Notes: generated by a model from the letters alone, not told the origin. A stretch of 38,821 nucleotides of DNA from Flavobacterium psychrophilum (GCA_003243255.1 QFQM01000018.1:1-38821), one strand, 5' to 3'. Shown: positions 22,327-31,414, counted from the stretch's first letter. Made by a program: numbers and translations.

Positions 22327-22396
22327 CGTGTTTTATTTTAGATTACTTCGTTTCTCGCAATGACTGTAAGTTCGGACCTCGGACTTCCGACAACCA

Positions 22397-23026
22397 TCAA
22401 CCGCCAACCGGCAACCAACCCACGATCTCAATCTTCTCCGATGTTGACATTCCTCCCGGATTACATCCCGGTTTACCCTCAGGGATTTCTTTTCCGATAG
22501 CTTTATAATAGTCCACCCATGCAGGGAAGAATTCGTTCGTTCCGGGTTGTTTGTAGGTCATAGGAAAAAGCTGAAAGAACGGTTTTCCGCCATTGGCAAA
22601 CATAAAAGCGTCGTATATCAGTTCTGAGCAGTAGTAGCTCCCGTTGTCGTAAACATACTCGTCGTCATAAGGCACGCCAAGCTGTTTTAAGGAAAAGTCA
22701 ATTGCCTGTGGGATGAGCTTTGTATGCTGTTTTTTCAGTCGGCCAATGAGCATTGGCTTTTTAGTATTCTTAGAGAATTTCTCAAGGGTGGATAAACGAA
22801 CGGCATTGCCGGCAGCTTCTATAATATAAATGGTATCGTTGCGGTGGTATACCATTCCCATATGGCTAAAGTCGTTGCCTTTATAACCTTCGGTTACGGC
22901 TTCGATAGCATCGCATAACGGACCGCAGTCCATGTCCTGAAAGAGCAGGTCACCATCTTTAAGTGTTGTTTTTTGCTGTGCAAAAAGTGAAGTGATGCTG
23001 AAAAGTAAAGGGGCAACTATTTTCAT
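22397..23026 (-). CDS. YiiX/YebB-like NlpC/P60 cysteine hydrolase, exported
   Basis: A 209-residue protein with a short signal peptide (MKIVAPLLFSITSLFAQ). The permuted NlpC/P60 layout is visible: GDLLFQDMDCG at 25-35, the His in NDFSHMGMVYH (His55), and the catalytic Cys133 in GSYYCSELIYDAF. Such enzymes cleave or remodel amide or thioester bonds at the cell envelope; the YiiX group is of uncertain substrate. The C-terminal end (IEIVGWLPVGG) runs into GGCAACC/GGTTGCC repeat-like sequence downstream, which may have altered the last residues. Single gene, divergent from DoxX. Confidence 0.8.
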   Translation of the reverse strand: MKIVAPLLFSITSLFAQQKTTLKDGDLLFQDMDCGPLCDAIEAVTEGYKGNDFSHMGMVYHRNDTIYIIEAAGNAVRLSTLEKFSKNTKKPMLIGRLKKQHTKLIPQAIDFSLKQLGVPYDDEYVYDNGSYYCSELIYDAFMFANGGKPFFQLFPMTYKQPGTNEFFPAWVDYYKAIGKEIPEGKPGCNPGGMSTSEKIEIVGWLPVGG

Positions 23027-23125
23027 TAGTAAGTAAAATGGAATAAGGTGTAAAAGTATCGATTATTAAGTTTCAAAAATCAGATTTTCTTAATCCTGAT
23101 TAAGTTTTTAGAGGAAGCAACCCGT

Positions 23126-23133
23126 TAACTTTG
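23126..23133 (+). promoter_or_regulatory. -7 element of the doxX-like gene promoter
   Basis: TAACTTTG matches TAnnTTTG 20 bases before the ATG. A T-rich stretch near 23104-23109 is the only -33 candidate. Confidence 0.5.
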
Positions 23134-23153
23134 ACTTAAATAAACCAGTTATC

Positions 23154-23591
23154 ATGAAAAACACATTTCCTTCAGCACAATTGTTTCTTCGCCTGGCATT
23201 GGGCATAGGCTTTATACTTCCGGTTATGGATCGTTTTGGTTTGCTGGGGCTTCCCGGTGAGGCCAATGTAGGATGGGGCAGTTGGGCAAATTTTGTTGAT
23301 TATACGCATTCGCTAATGCCTTACTTCAGCCGAACTTTAGCTAATATTAACGGTGCTGTCGCTACCTTAGCAGAAGTTGTATTTGGAATAATGCTTATTG
23401 TGGGATATAAAACACGTTATGCGGCTATAGGGAGCGGTGTGCTTACCATGATGTTTGCATTAAGCATGCTGTTTTTTTCCGGATACAGGGCACCATTCAA
23501 TTATTCGGTATTTACCTGTAGTGCTGCCGCATTCCTGCTTGCTACAATTGAGAGTTATAAATGGAGCCTTGATGAGGTGCTGAAAAAGTAA
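23154..23591 (+). CDS. DoxX-family membrane protein
   Basis: A 145-residue inner-membrane protein with four hydrophobic segments and the DoxX start LFLRLALGIGFILPVMDRFGLLG followed by the loop GWGSWANFVDYTHSLMPY. DoxX/MauE-type proteins are linked to quinone or thiol redox chemistry in some organisms; a specific role is unknown here. It stands alone with a consensus -7 element and faces the leftward beta-barrel gene without a clear terminator between them. Confidence 0.82.
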   Translation: MKNTFPSAQLFLRLALGIGFILPVMDRFGLLGLPGEANVGWGSWANFVDYTHSLMPYFSRTLANINGAVATLAEVVFGIMLIVGYKTRYAAIGSGVLTMMFALSMLFFSGYRAPFNYSVFTCSAAAFLLATIESYKWSLDEVLKK

Positions 23592-23605
23592 GGAGGGGCA
23601 CCATT

Positions 23606-24232
23606 TTATAAAAAATTAAAGAAGGATACGCCTATGTTAATGCTTCCGGCTTCTTTAAGATCCTGGATTGGAAACCCATAGTAATTGGCTTCTACATAAA
23701 AGGTAAATTGATTATCCGAAACAATTCCTAACCTGTATTTTTGGTAAGTCCCGCTAAGGTCGCTGCGGCCCAGTGCAAATGCCTGGCCGTATCCTGCCTG
23801 AAGGTAAGGGTTTACTGTTTCCCAAATCTGCGGGCTAAAAAACAGGCTTCCGTATACAGGAGCAGCTACCAGTTTTTGACTGATGATATAGTCTATGCCA
23901 ACAACGGCGCTAACACCTACCCAGTTATTATAATGCAGTCCATAACCAAAGTGGGCATTAATTCCATCGGGCAAAATAAAGTCGAATACAGAATTGGTGT
24001 CGTCGTCATAGTCCGATTCGCTTCTCTTTGGTGTTGCCCTTACAGGCATAGAGATAGTCAGTTGCCCGAACAGAGGGAAAGGTTTATCCTGTTTTCCTTC
24101 ATAGGGTTTGGTAATAAAAACAGTTTCAGGTTTGGCATTGTCCTGCGCATAAACACCGGATGCCATACATAAAAGCATGAAGTATACCTTATGCAGAAAC
24201 CTGATCTTCAAAATCCTGAGGAGATATAGCAT
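23606..24232 (-). CDS. Outer-membrane beta-barrel-like secreted protein
   Basis: The product (about 208 residues with this start) has a signal peptide ending VYFMLLCMASGVYAQ and then alternating strands: HFGYGLHYNNWVGVSAVVGIDY, LVAAPVYGSLFFSP, NPYLQAGYGQAF, FTFYVEANYYGF and a last strand NIGVSFFNFL typical of outer-membrane proteins. The 5' end is uncertain: the open frame runs to 24250, and ATG codons lie at 24241, 24232 and 24178. The last would leave no positive residues in the signal peptide, so I prefer 24232, which overlaps truB by 44 bases. It is the last gene of the ftsX-to-truB run. Confidence 0.72.
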   Translation of the reverse strand: MLYLLRILKIRFLHKVYFMLLCMASGVYAQDNAKPETVFITKPYEGKQDKPFPLFGQLTISMPVRATPKRSESDYDDDTNSVFDFILPDGINAHFGYGLHYNNWVGVSAVVGIDYIISQKLVAAPVYGSLFFSPQIWETVNPYLQAGYGQAFALGRSDLSGTYQKYRLGIVSDNQFTFYVEANYYGFPIQDLKEAGSINIGVSFFNFL

Positions 24233-24881
24233 TGGCAACATCAAATTCACCGATTTTGGTACGTCGCAATACTGTTAGGTGTGCCCCTGAATTCAGTGCT
24301 TTACCAAAGTCATTTGCCAGGGAGCGTATGTATGTACCTTTGCTGCATACCACCCTGAAATCTACTTCGGGCAGGGCAATTCGGGTAATCTCAAATTCGT
24401 ATATGGTAGTTTTGCGGAAAGCGATCTCTACTTCTTCACCGGCACGGGCGTGCTCGTAAAGGCGTTTACCGTCTTTTTTTATGGCAGAGAATACAGGTGG
24501 CTGCTGGTCGATCTCGCCAAGAAACTGTTTTACGGTTTCGTGTATCAGTTCTTCGTTAATATGTTCTGTAGGGAAAGTAGCGTTTACTTCAGTCTCAAGG
24601 TCGAATGAAGGAGTCGTGCCACCCAGCATAAACGTACCGGTATATTCTTTAGGCATACCCTGAAGTTCCATAATACGTTTAGTGAATTTACCTGTACATA
24701 CTATAAGAAGCCCGGTAGCAAGCGGGTCAAGCGTTCCGGCATGGCCTACTTTTAATTTCTTCAGGCCTAAGTGCTTTTTAAGTGCCCATTTTACTTTATT
24801 CACAGCCTGAAATGAGCTCCAGGTCAATGGCTTGTCAATCAGCACAACTTTTCCTTCCAGGAAATCTTCGGGTGTAGCCAC
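24189..24881 (-). CDS. truB: tRNA pseudouridine(55) synthase
   Basis: A 230-residue TruB that makes pseudouridine 55 in the T-loop of tRNAs. The catalytic motif is GHAGTLDPLATGLL with Asp52, preceded by LIDKPLTWSSFQAVNKVKW. Other family segments are MPKEYTGTFMLGGTTPSFDLE, PPVFSAIKKDGKRLYEHARAGEE and VCSKGTYIRSLANDFGKALNSGAHLTVLRRTKIGEF. It lacks the C-terminal PUA extension of E. coli TruB, common in Bacteroidota. The gene lies seven bases after uppP. Confidence 0.96.
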   Translation of the reverse strand: MATPEDFLEGKVVLIDKPLTWSSFQAVNKVKWALKKHLGLKKLKVGHAGTLDPLATGLLIVCTGKFTKRIMELQGMPKEYTGTFMLGGTTPSFDLETEVNATFPTEHINEELIHETVKQFLGEIDQQPPVFSAIKKDGKRLYEHARAGEEVEIAFRKTTIYEFEITRIALPEVDFRVVCSKGTYIRSLANDFGKALNSGAHLTVLRRTKIGEFDVANAISPQDFEDQVSA

Positions 24882-24887
24882 AGTAAA

Positions 24888-25697
24888 TTATTTATAGATT
24901 GTAAAATAGGCCAGTAGCGCAGCTCCGGCAATTATCCTGTACCAACCCCAAGGCTGGAATCCGTATTTTTTGATGATGCCTATAAAGCCTTTAATGGCAA
25001 TAATGGCAACAATAAAGGCAATTACATTACCTACCAGGAACATTTTTAGGTTATCGCTGTTTTGGGTAAGCAGTTCGTAGCCTTTAAGCCCTGTCTGGTG
25101 ATAGGTCTTAACGAATACCGAATATACCGTTACTGCAGCCATGGTGGGTACAGCAAGGAAAAACGAGAATTCGGCGGCGGTTTCGCGGGTAAGCTTTTGC
25201 TGCATACCGCCAATGATGGAAGCTGCTGCACGGCTGGTACCCGGCATCATGGCAAGGCATTGCCAGAAACCTATGGTAACCGCTTTTTTTATGGTGATGT
25301 CTTCTTCTTTAACTATGGTTGGGTTTTTAAAGAAGTTGTCTATAAATAATAATACAATTCCGCCAAGTATAAGTACAATAGCAATAGGGATTGGATCGCC
25401 TAATGCGGCATCGATCATGTCGTCAAAAATGTAGCCTAGTACGAGTGCAGGTACAACAGCGCAAGCCAGTTTCACATAAAAACTAAGGCGGCTGAAGTCG
25501 AAGAATTTTTTCCAGTACAATGCCACTACAGCCAGTATGGCTCCAAATTGTATGGATACCTGAAACAGTTTTACGAAGTCGTCTTCCTGAATGCCATAGT
25601 AAGAGCTGGCAAAGATCATGTGGGCGGTTGAAGATATAGGCAAATACTCGGTTAGCCCTTCAATAATGGCAAGGATGATGCTCTGGATAAAATCCAT
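24888..25697 (-). CDS. uppP: Undecaprenyl-diphosphate phosphatase
   Basis: A 269-residue polytopic inner-membrane protein (BacA/UppP) that recycles the lipid carrier for peptidoglycan and other envelope polymers. Hallmarks are the N-terminal IIEGLTEYLPISSTAHMIFA with its two Glu/Ser signature and the later PGTSRAAASIIGGM loop. Seven or eight hydrophobic segments are visible, ending ALLAYFTIYK. It follows DUF3098 with a six-base gap and precedes truB, a conserved Bacteroidota arrangement. Confidence 0.96.
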   Translation of the reverse strand: MDFIQSIILAIIEGLTEYLPISSTAHMIFASSYYGIQEDDFVKLFQVSIQFGAILAVVALYWKKFFDFSRLSFYVKLACAVVPALVLGYIFDDMIDAALGDPIPIAIVLILGGIVLLFIDNFFKNPTIVKEEDITIKKAVTIGFWQCLAMMPGTSRAAASIIGGMQQKLTRETAAEFSFFLAVPTMAAVTVYSVFVKTYHQTGLKGYELLTQNSDNLKMFLVGNVIAFIVAIIAIKGFIGIIKKYGFQPWGWYRIIAGAALLAYFTIYK

Positions 25698-25703
25698 TAT
25701 GTA

Positions 25704-26009
25704 TTATTTCTTTTGTTTAAAATTCTTGATTGCTGCGTCTTCAGGGAAAGCTTCACCTGTGGTTTTTTCTGCCGGTGCCGGATTCTTAAGGATGGCATAA
25801 ATGGTAATGCCAAATCCGATAAGCACTACTGTTGGTGCAAGCCTTATTCTTCTGAAGTCAAAAATAGCATCGCTGAATACTTTAGGGTCGTTGCTGCCAC
25901 CGCCGCTCATCAAAATAAAGCCAAGGGCAATAACGGCTATGCCTATAAGTAATATCTTGTAGTTTACCTTCTCAAAAAGGAATTCAGATTTTATTTGGTT
26001 GTTTTTCAT
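25704..26009 (-). CDS. DUF3098 small membrane protein
   Basis: A 101-residue protein with two hydrophobic segments (YKILLIGIAVIALGFILMSGG and LAPTVVLIGFGITIYAIL) linked by NDPKVFSDAIFDFRRIRLA, the DUF3098 signature. It is found in Bacteroidota between ftsX and uppP, as here, which suggests a role in cell envelope or division, but none is established to my knowledge. About 70 bases with TCCGAAGTC-type direct repeats separate it from ftsX. Confidence 0.88.
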   Translation of the reverse strand: MKNNQIKSEFLFEKVNYKILLIGIAVIALGFILMSGGGSNDPKVFSDAIFDFRRIRLAPTVVLIGFGITIYAILKNPAPAEKTTGEAFPEDAAIKNFKQKK

Positions 26010-26080
26010 CTTTTTGTTTTTTGTCCGAAGTCGGATGTCCGAAGTCTTTGGTCTATTATCTAATATCTATTGTCTCACTA

Positions 26081-26953
26081 CTAATAAAGATCGTCCGTTC
26101 TCAGGTTCAGGAATCGTTGTGTTGCAAAGAAGGTGCTTATCATGCTGATGATGATTCCGAAACCAAGTACGCCTGAAAGCACAATGGCAGTTGGTACCCA
26201 GTCTTCCCAAATGTTAAGTGCCGGAAAAGTACCATCCAGCCAGTATACCAGGTAAAGCAATACCAGTATGCTGCATAGTGCGCCTATCAGCCCAAGCTTG
26301 ATGCCTCTCCATATAAAAGGCTTGCGGATGAATGATTTGGTAGCACCCACCATCTGCATGGTTTTGATGGTAAAACGGTGGTTGTAGATGGAGAGCCTCA
26401 GTGCACTGTTGATAAGCAACATGGCAACTACGGCAAGGATTCCGCTGATAACCAGTATCCAGAAACTGATGTTCTTGATGTTTTCGTTGGCCATATCTAC
26501 AAGGGTATTGTCGTAGCTCACGTCGCCAACATCCGGATTAGAACGTAGCTCTACTTCAATCTCTTTTATCTTTTTAGGCTGTACATATTCGCCTTTCAGG
26601 TGAACGTCATACGAATCCAGAAGCGGGTTGTTGTCCAGCAGGGTTTCATAATCGCCTACAATGTCAGGATTGTTTTTTGCCGCATCTTCTTTAGATACAT
26701 ACTTACTGTCTTTTATGTACTTTGAATTGGTCAGCATCACGCCAAACGCTTCTTTAACGCTGTCGGTAGCTTCCCTTTTAAAGTAAATGGTCATTGGGAT
26801 GTTTTCCTTTACGTGGCCGGATATTTTATCGGTGTTTATAACAAACAGCCCAAGAGTACCCAGTAGCGTAAGCACAATGAAAATACACAGTACAACAGAA
26901 AAATAAGAAGAGATCAGGCGTCTTTTCTGGAACTTTTCAAAAGATGTGGACAT
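26081..26953 (-). CDS. ftsX: Cell-division protein FtsX (permease-like)
   Basis: A 290-residue FtsX: one N-terminal membrane helix (about 14-36), a periplasmic domain with MTIYFKREATDSVKEAF and DAAKNNPDIVGDYETLLDNNPLLDSYDVHL, then three more helices in the ABC-permease core with the FtsX segment ALRLSIYNHRFTIKTMQMVGATKSFIRKPF. With FtsE it activates peptidoglycan hydrolases at the septum; ftsE is not in this window. It is the first gene of a leftward cluster with DUF3098, uppP and truB. Confidence 0.94.
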   Translation of the reverse strand: MSTSFEKFQKRRLISSYFSVVLCIFIVLTLLGTLGLFVINTDKISGHVKENIPMTIYFKREATDSVKEAFGVMLTNSKYIKDSKYVSKEDAAKNNPDIVGDYETLLDNNPLLDSYDVHLKGEYVQPKKIKEIEVELRSNPDVGDVSYDNTLVDMANENIKNISFWILVISGILAVVAMLLINSALRLSIYNHRFTIKTMQMVGATKSFIRKPFIWRGIKLGLIGALCSILVLLYLVYWLDGTFPALNIWEDWVPTAIVLSGVLGFGIIISMISTFFATQRFLNLRTDDLY

Positions 26954-27072
26954 AGGTTAGATTTTAGCCGTAAAAATAAAGAAACTATTTCGTTTATAGA
27001 CAGAACTTATGATGACTTTTTCATTTATACAGAAAAGTAAGCACAACTTCTTAGTTTATAACGGGCAAAGTT

Positions 27073-27101
27073 TTGACTTTCGTACAATAAGCGTAAATTT
27101 G
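27073..27101 (+). promoter_or_regulatory. Promoter of leuS
   Basis: TTG (27073-27075), an 18-base spacer and TAAATTTG (27094-27101) give an exact Bacteroidota promoter. Transcription should start near 27108, leaving a leader of about 109 bases that holds a long hairpin. Confidence 0.75.
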
Positions 27102-27117
27102 CTTTTTTTGAGGAGCT

Positions 27118-27206
27118 AAGGCTCTTAGGTGCTGAGTGACTTAGGTTTCCTGTTGGAGCCTGCACAAAAACCTAAGATACTAAGATCCTAAGCAACTAAG
27201 AACCTT
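27118..27206 (+). repeat. Long imperfect hairpin in the leuS leader
   Basis: Left arm 27118-27148 (AAGGCTCTTAGGTGCTGAG..CTTAGGTTT) pairs with right arm 27168-27206 (AAACCTAAG..CAACTAAGAACCTT). The right arm is longer and includes repeated CTAAG words. It is followed by TTTTTA just before the ATG. It resembles a CTTAG-type interspersed repeat and not a T-box. Confidence 0.6.
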
Positions 27207-27216
27207 TTTAATAACA

Positions 27217-30200
27217 ATGAGATACAATCCGAACGAAATTGAAGCCAGATGGCAAAAATACTGGGCTGAGAATGGTACTTTCCGTGCCGAGGACGTAAGC
27301 GACAAACCTAAATATTATGTGCTGGATATGTTTCCGTACCCATCGGGGGCGGGGCTTCATGTAGGCCACCCGCTGGGCTACATAGCATCTGATATTTATG
27401 CGCGTTACAAACGACACACGGGTTTTAATGTACTGCACCCACAAGGATACGATAGCTTTGGCCTTCCGGCAGAGCAGTATGCTATCCAGACCGGGCAGCA
27501 CCCTGCTATCACTACTGAAGCCAACATTTCGCGTTACCGCGGACAGCTGGACAGGATAGGCTTTTCGTTTGATTGGGATCGTGAAGTAAGAACTTCAAAT
27601 CCGGAATATTATAAATGGACACAATGGATATTTATCCAGTTGTTCAACTCATGGTATAATATCGACAGCGATAAAGCGGAAGATATTAGTACGCTTATAG
27701 CGAAATTTGAAGCAGACGGTAATGCCAATGTGCATGCCGTGAGCGATGACAATATTGCTGCTTTCAGTGCGAAAGACTGGAAAGGCTATACCAAAGAAGA
27801 ACAATCTAAAATTTTATTGCAGTACAGGCTTACCTATCTTGCAGAGACCGAAGTAAACTGGTGTGCTGCATTGGGAACTGTTCTTGCTAATGATGAGATC
27901 GTAAACGGAGTTTCCGAAAGGGGCGGTTATCCGGTTGTGCGCAAAAAAATGACCCAATGGAGCATGCGTATTTCTGCGTATGCAGAAAGATTGCTACAGG
28001 GGCTGGAAGGTATCGACTGGACAGAATCGCTTAAAGAAAGCCAGCGTAACTGGATAGGTAAATCGGTTGGGGCATCGGTAACGTTTAACGTACTTACCCC
28101 TGAAGAAGCAGAGGATGCACACAAAGCAACCAAAGGCCTAGGCGTTAGGGAGTTTCTTGAAGATATGTTCAGCGAAGTGGGTGAAGATGATAAACGTTAT
28201 ACTATCGAAGTATTCACTACACGTCCTGATACTATTTTCGGAGTTACATTCATGACGCTTGCTCCTGAACACGAACTTGTAGCTAAAATTACAACTCCTG
28301 AGCAAAAAGCTGCTGTTGATGCCTATGTTGAAGCTACTTCTAAACGTAGCGAGCGTGAGCGTATGGCTGACGTAAAAACCATTTCCGGGGTATTTACAGG
28401 AGCTTATGCAGAGCATCCGTTTACTAAAGAGCCAATTCCGGTATGGATAGGCGATTACGTACTTGCCGGTTATGGTACAGGTGCTGTTATGGCCGTACCT
28501 GCTGGTGATCAGCGTGATTATGATTTTGCGAAACATTTCGACATCGAGATAAAAGATATTTTTGACGGAGCTGATATCTCTGAAGAGGCTTACGGGTCTA
28601 AAGACAACGTAAAGCTTAAGAATTCAGATTTCCTTAATGGTTATGATTATAAAAAAGCGACAAAGAAAGTTATCGATTCGCTTGAAGATTTAGGTCAGGG
28701 ACGTGGCAAAACCAACTATCGCCTTCGTGATGCGGTTTTCAGCCGTCAGCGTTACTGGGGTGAGCCGTTCCCGGTATATTATGTAAACGGGATGCCACAA
28801 ATGATCGCTACGGAGCATTTGCCGGTACGCCTTCCGGATGTGGAAAAATACCTTCCTACTGAAGACGGGCAGCCGCCATTAGGTAATGCTAAAGAATGGG
28901 GCTGGGATACTACTGCCAACAAAGTAGTGGCTACCGACCTTATCGATAATGTTACCGTGTTCCCACTTGAGCTTAATACCATGCCGGGATGGGCTGGTAG
29001 CTCATGGTATTGGTTGCGTTACATGGATCCGCATAACGATACGGCTTTTATCGACCCGAAAGCTGAGGCCTACTGGCAGAATGTAGATTTATATATTGGG
29101 GGTAGCGAGCACGCTACCGGGCACTTATTGTATAGCCGTTTCTGGAACAAATTCCTTAAAGACAGAGGGTATATCCATCAGGAAGAGCCGTTTAAAAAGC
29201 TTATCAACCAGGGAATGATATTGGGTATGAGCGCATTTGCTATCCGTATCAACTTTGAGGGAGAACTGAACAAAATCGTTCCGCCTATATTCATTTCTTC
29301 TAAAAAGTACTATGCCGAAAGGGAAGAGGCTCATGCCGCTTATCGTACGCAGGTAGACGAGATAATATCTAAATATACCAATGATGAGGAGCTAAAGGCA
29401 GCGAAGAAGATATTTACCAATGTTCACGTAGATGTGTCGTTTGTAAACGCATCGGATGAACTGGATATTGAAGCATTTAAAAACTGGAGGCCGGAATATA
29501 ACAATGCTATCTTCTTAACCGAGGAGAATGATAAATATACCGTGAGCCGTGAGGTTGAGAAAATGTCGAAATCAAAATACAATGTGGTAACGCCGGATGA
29601 TATCTGCGACCAGTATGGTGCCGATACACTTCGTCTTTACGAAATGTTCCTTGGACCGCTTGAACAGGCAAAACCATGGAATACTGCCGGTATTACAGGA
29701 GTATCAGGCTTCCTGAAAAAACTGTGGAAACTGTATTTTGATGATAACGGACTTATAGTTAACACCAATCCGGGTAGCAAAGAGGCTTATAAAACGCTTC
29801 ATAAGACCATCAAAAAGGTACAGGAAGATATCGAGAACTTCTCGTTCAATACTTCGGTAAGTTCCTTTATGATTGCGGTGAATGAGCTTACTGCTATGAA
29901 CTGCCACGAACGTACTATTCTTGAGCCGCTTGCCATTATCATTTCGCCATATGCACCGCATATTGCTGAAGAGCTTTGGAACAGATTAGGGCATCAGGGA
30001 AGTATCTCTACGGTTCCGTTCCCTAAATTCAATCCTGAATACCTGGTAGAGAGCAGTAAAGAATACCCGGTGTCATTTAATGGTAAAACCCGCTTTACGA
30101 TTGAACTGCCTATGGATATGAGTGCTGCCGATATTGAGAAAGCCATTCTTGCCGATGAGCGTACTGCTCAGCAGCTTAATGGGGGAGCTCCTAAAAAGGT

Positions 30201-30240
30201 AATTGTAGTACCGGGCAGGATCATTAATATTGTGATGTAA
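27217..30240 (+). CDS. leuS: Leucyl-tRNA synthetase
   Basis: A 1007-residue class Ia synthetase. The HIGH motif is HVGHP at 48-52 in [16 protein letters not shown], and the KMSKS motif is [15 protein letters not shown]. The CP1 editing domain carries [19 protein letters not shown] and the later [17 protein letters not shown]. The protein is longer than E. coli LeuRS (860), as usual in Flavobacteria, and has extra segments after [12 protein letters not shown] (with [21 protein letters not shown]) and before KMSKS ([18 protein letters not shown]), which look helical and charged. It has its own promoter and a hairpin leader. Confidence 0.97.
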   Translation: MRYNPNEIEARWQKYWAENGTFRAEDVSDKPKYYVLDMFPYPSGAGLHVGHPLGYIASDIYARYKRHTGFNVLHPQGYDSFGLPAEQYAIQTGQHPAITTEANISRYRGQLDRIGFSFDWDREVRTSNPEYYKWTQWIFIQLFNSWYNIDSDKAEDISTLIAKFEADGNANVHAVSDDNIAAFSAKDWKGYTKEEQSKILLQYRLTYLAETEVNWCAALGTVLANDEIVNGVSERGGYPVVRKKMTQWSMRISAYAERLLQGLEGIDWTESLKESQRNWIGKSVGASVTFNVLTPEEAEDAHKATKGLGVREFLEDMFSEVGEDDKRYTIEVFTTRPDTIFGVTFMTLAPEHELVAKITTPEQKAAVDAYVEATSKRSERERMADVKTISGVFTGAYAEHPFTKEPIPVWIGDYVLAGYGTGAVMAVPAGDQRDYDFAKHFDIEIKDIFDGADISEEAYGSKDNVKLKNSDFLNGYDYKKATKKVIDSLEDLGQGRGKTNYRLRDAVFSRQRYWGEPFPVYYVNGMPQMIATEHLPVRLPDVEKYLPTEDGQPPLGNAKEWGWDTTANKVVATDLIDNVTVFPLELNTMPGWAGSSWYWLRYMDPHNDTAFIDPKAEAYWQNVDLYIGGSEHATGHLLYSRFWNKFLKDRGYIHQEEPFKKLINQGMILGMSAFAIRINFEGELNKIVPPIFISSKKYYAEREEAHAAYRTQVDEIISKYTNDEELKAAKKIFTNVHVDVSFVNASDELDIEAFKNWRPEYNNAIFLTEENDKYTVSREVEKMSKSKYNVVTPDDICDQYGADTLRLYEMFLGPLEQAKPWNTAGITGVSGFLKKLWKLYFDDNGLIVNTNPGSKEAYKTLHKTIKKVQEDIENFSFNTSVSSFMIAVNELTAMNCHERTILEPLAIIISPYAPHIAEELWNRLGHQGSISTVPFPKFNPEYLVESSKEYPVSFNGKTRFTIELPMDMSAADIEKAILADERTAQQLNGGAPKKVIVVPGRIINIVM

Positions 30241-30244
30241 TAGA

Positions 30245-30390
30245 GCCTGCAGCGCAGGCGGCATATTTATAGCATATAAATACAAATTTGTTAGAGCTCC
30301 GGAGGAGCGACATATATGTCGCTCCTCCGGAGCTCTTGTCTTAAGACATGTCTATTGCTATAAATATTTCGCTCCTCTGGAGCTCTATAT
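30245..30390. repeat. Compound palindromic repeat with a 44-base perfect palindrome
   Basis: The gap 30241-30599 holds no gene. It contains GCCTGC-AGC-GCAGGC, then a perfect 44-base palindrome at 30293-30336 built from AGAGCTCCGGAGGAGCGAC and its complement, then the palindrome TGTCTTAAGACA (30337-30348), then another half unit CGCTCCTCTGGAGCTCT. The palindrome could end the leuS transcript as a strong hairpin. 30391-30599 is AT-rich with no clear feature other than the promoter region of the next gene. Confidence 0.65.
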
Positions 30391-30599
30391 TGCGTATGTA
30401 TATTTCATTCTAATTTAAAATTCAACATTTTTAATAAAGCATTGTCCCAATTTTACAATTTATATCATTTTTTTCCTGCTAATTTTGCGGAATAAAACAG
30501 TTCCGCAATAGCCAAAACTCCTATATTTACAGCGGATTATGTAAAATTTTGGCATGCTCTTTGGTTTTACGCTAACAAATCAATTAAAAATCAATCGTA

Positions 30600-31340
30600 A
30601 TGAAAAAACTAGTATTTATTGCCATCGCTCTTATGGGCATACAGCTATCAGTAAGCGCACAGGATACACCTACGCCTCCAACACCACCTGCTCCGCCAAC
30701 AACGCCGGAATCTCCGCGACCATATGCACAAAGATATGATGACGACAATCCGGGCAGGGGACTATATGTATCTTTTGGAGTTGCCGGAAACGATGGATTC
30801 AAAATGAACGACAGGCTAAAAGCTCAGGGATTACCGGAACTTAATTCGGCTGCTTTTGAATCGACAGTCGGTTTTTATGTTATGTTCAATAAGCTTTCTT
30901 TCGACTTTGAGTTCGTAGCAAGTTACATGGACGAAAAAAACACGGTAAACAGGGTGCGTAATATTAATACAGGATTTAATTTCCGTGGACATTACAACAT
31001 CCTGAAAGATGATAAATTCTTTGTTACAGGTGGTGCCGATCTTGGTTACGCCTTCAACAACTTCAATATCAATACACGCAGCAGGGTTATAGACCTGAAC
31101 GATCTTGAGCCGGGAAACAATCCGGGGCATGTAAACCTGTATAACGACCAGTTTATACTTGGGCCATCGGCTGCCTTTGGTTTTTTACAGAACACCGACT
31201 ACAAAATGAGGCTAAACCTTGGATATAACTGGACCGTATTGAGCGGTAAATGGAGATCGCAGTATGGTAATGTAGAAAATACCTTCAGGGAAAGCGGACA
31301 GGGACATTTTTATGCCAGGCTAACACTAATGCTTGATTAA
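30600..31340 (+). CDS. Secreted outer-membrane beta-barrel with Pro/Thr-rich leader
   Basis: A 246-residue protein with a signal peptide (MKKLVFIAIALMGIQLSVSAQ), then a Pro/Thr-rich stretch of about 20 residues (about 22-42), then a domain of antiparallel strands (FYVMFNKLSFDFEFVASYM, FFVTGGADLGYAFNNFNINTR, YKMRLNLGYNWTVLSG) ending FYARLTLMLD, consistent with an eight-strand outer-membrane barrel. The Pro-rich linker may span the peptidoglycan or lie on the surface. Family not recognised beyond that. Monocistronic, with a clean terminator at 31358-31381. Confidence 0.78.
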   Translation: MKKLVFIAIALMGIQLSVSAQDTPTPPTPPAPPTTPESPRPYAQRYDDDNPGRGLYVSFGVAGNDGFKMNDRLKAQGLPELNSAAFESTVGFYVMFNKLSFDFEFVASYMDEKNTVNRVRNINTGFNFRGHYNILKDDKFFVTGGADLGYAFNNFNINTRSRVIDLNDLEPGNNPGHVNLYNDQFILGPSAAFGFLQNTDYKMRLNLGYNWTVLSGKWRSQYGNVENTFRESGQGHFYARLTLMLD

Positions 31341-31357
31341 TCACCTAAAAAAATAAG

Positions 31358-31381
31358 AAACCGGTTCACGCCGGTTTTTTT
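31358..31381 (+). terminator. Terminator after the beta-barrel gene
   Basis: Stem AAACCGG (31358-31364) with CCGGTTT (31371-31377) and a six-base loop, followed by more T. Confidence 0.85.
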
Positions 31382-31385
31382 ATTG

Positions 31386-31414
31386 TTGCATATTTATTGG
31401 AAATCCTATCTTTA
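31386..31414 (+). promoter_or_regulatory. Promoter of the first YD-type lipoprotein gene
   Basis: TTG (31386-31388), an 18-base spacer and TATCTTTA (31407-31414), one base off TAnnTTTG. The same TATCTTTA lies at 32240-32247 before the paralogous gene. Confidence 0.55.

Noticed and set aside
27118..27206. T-box riboswitch for leuS
   Set aside because: No T-box sequence or specifier loop can be recognised, and the arms are repeated CTTAG words typical of an interspersed repeat.
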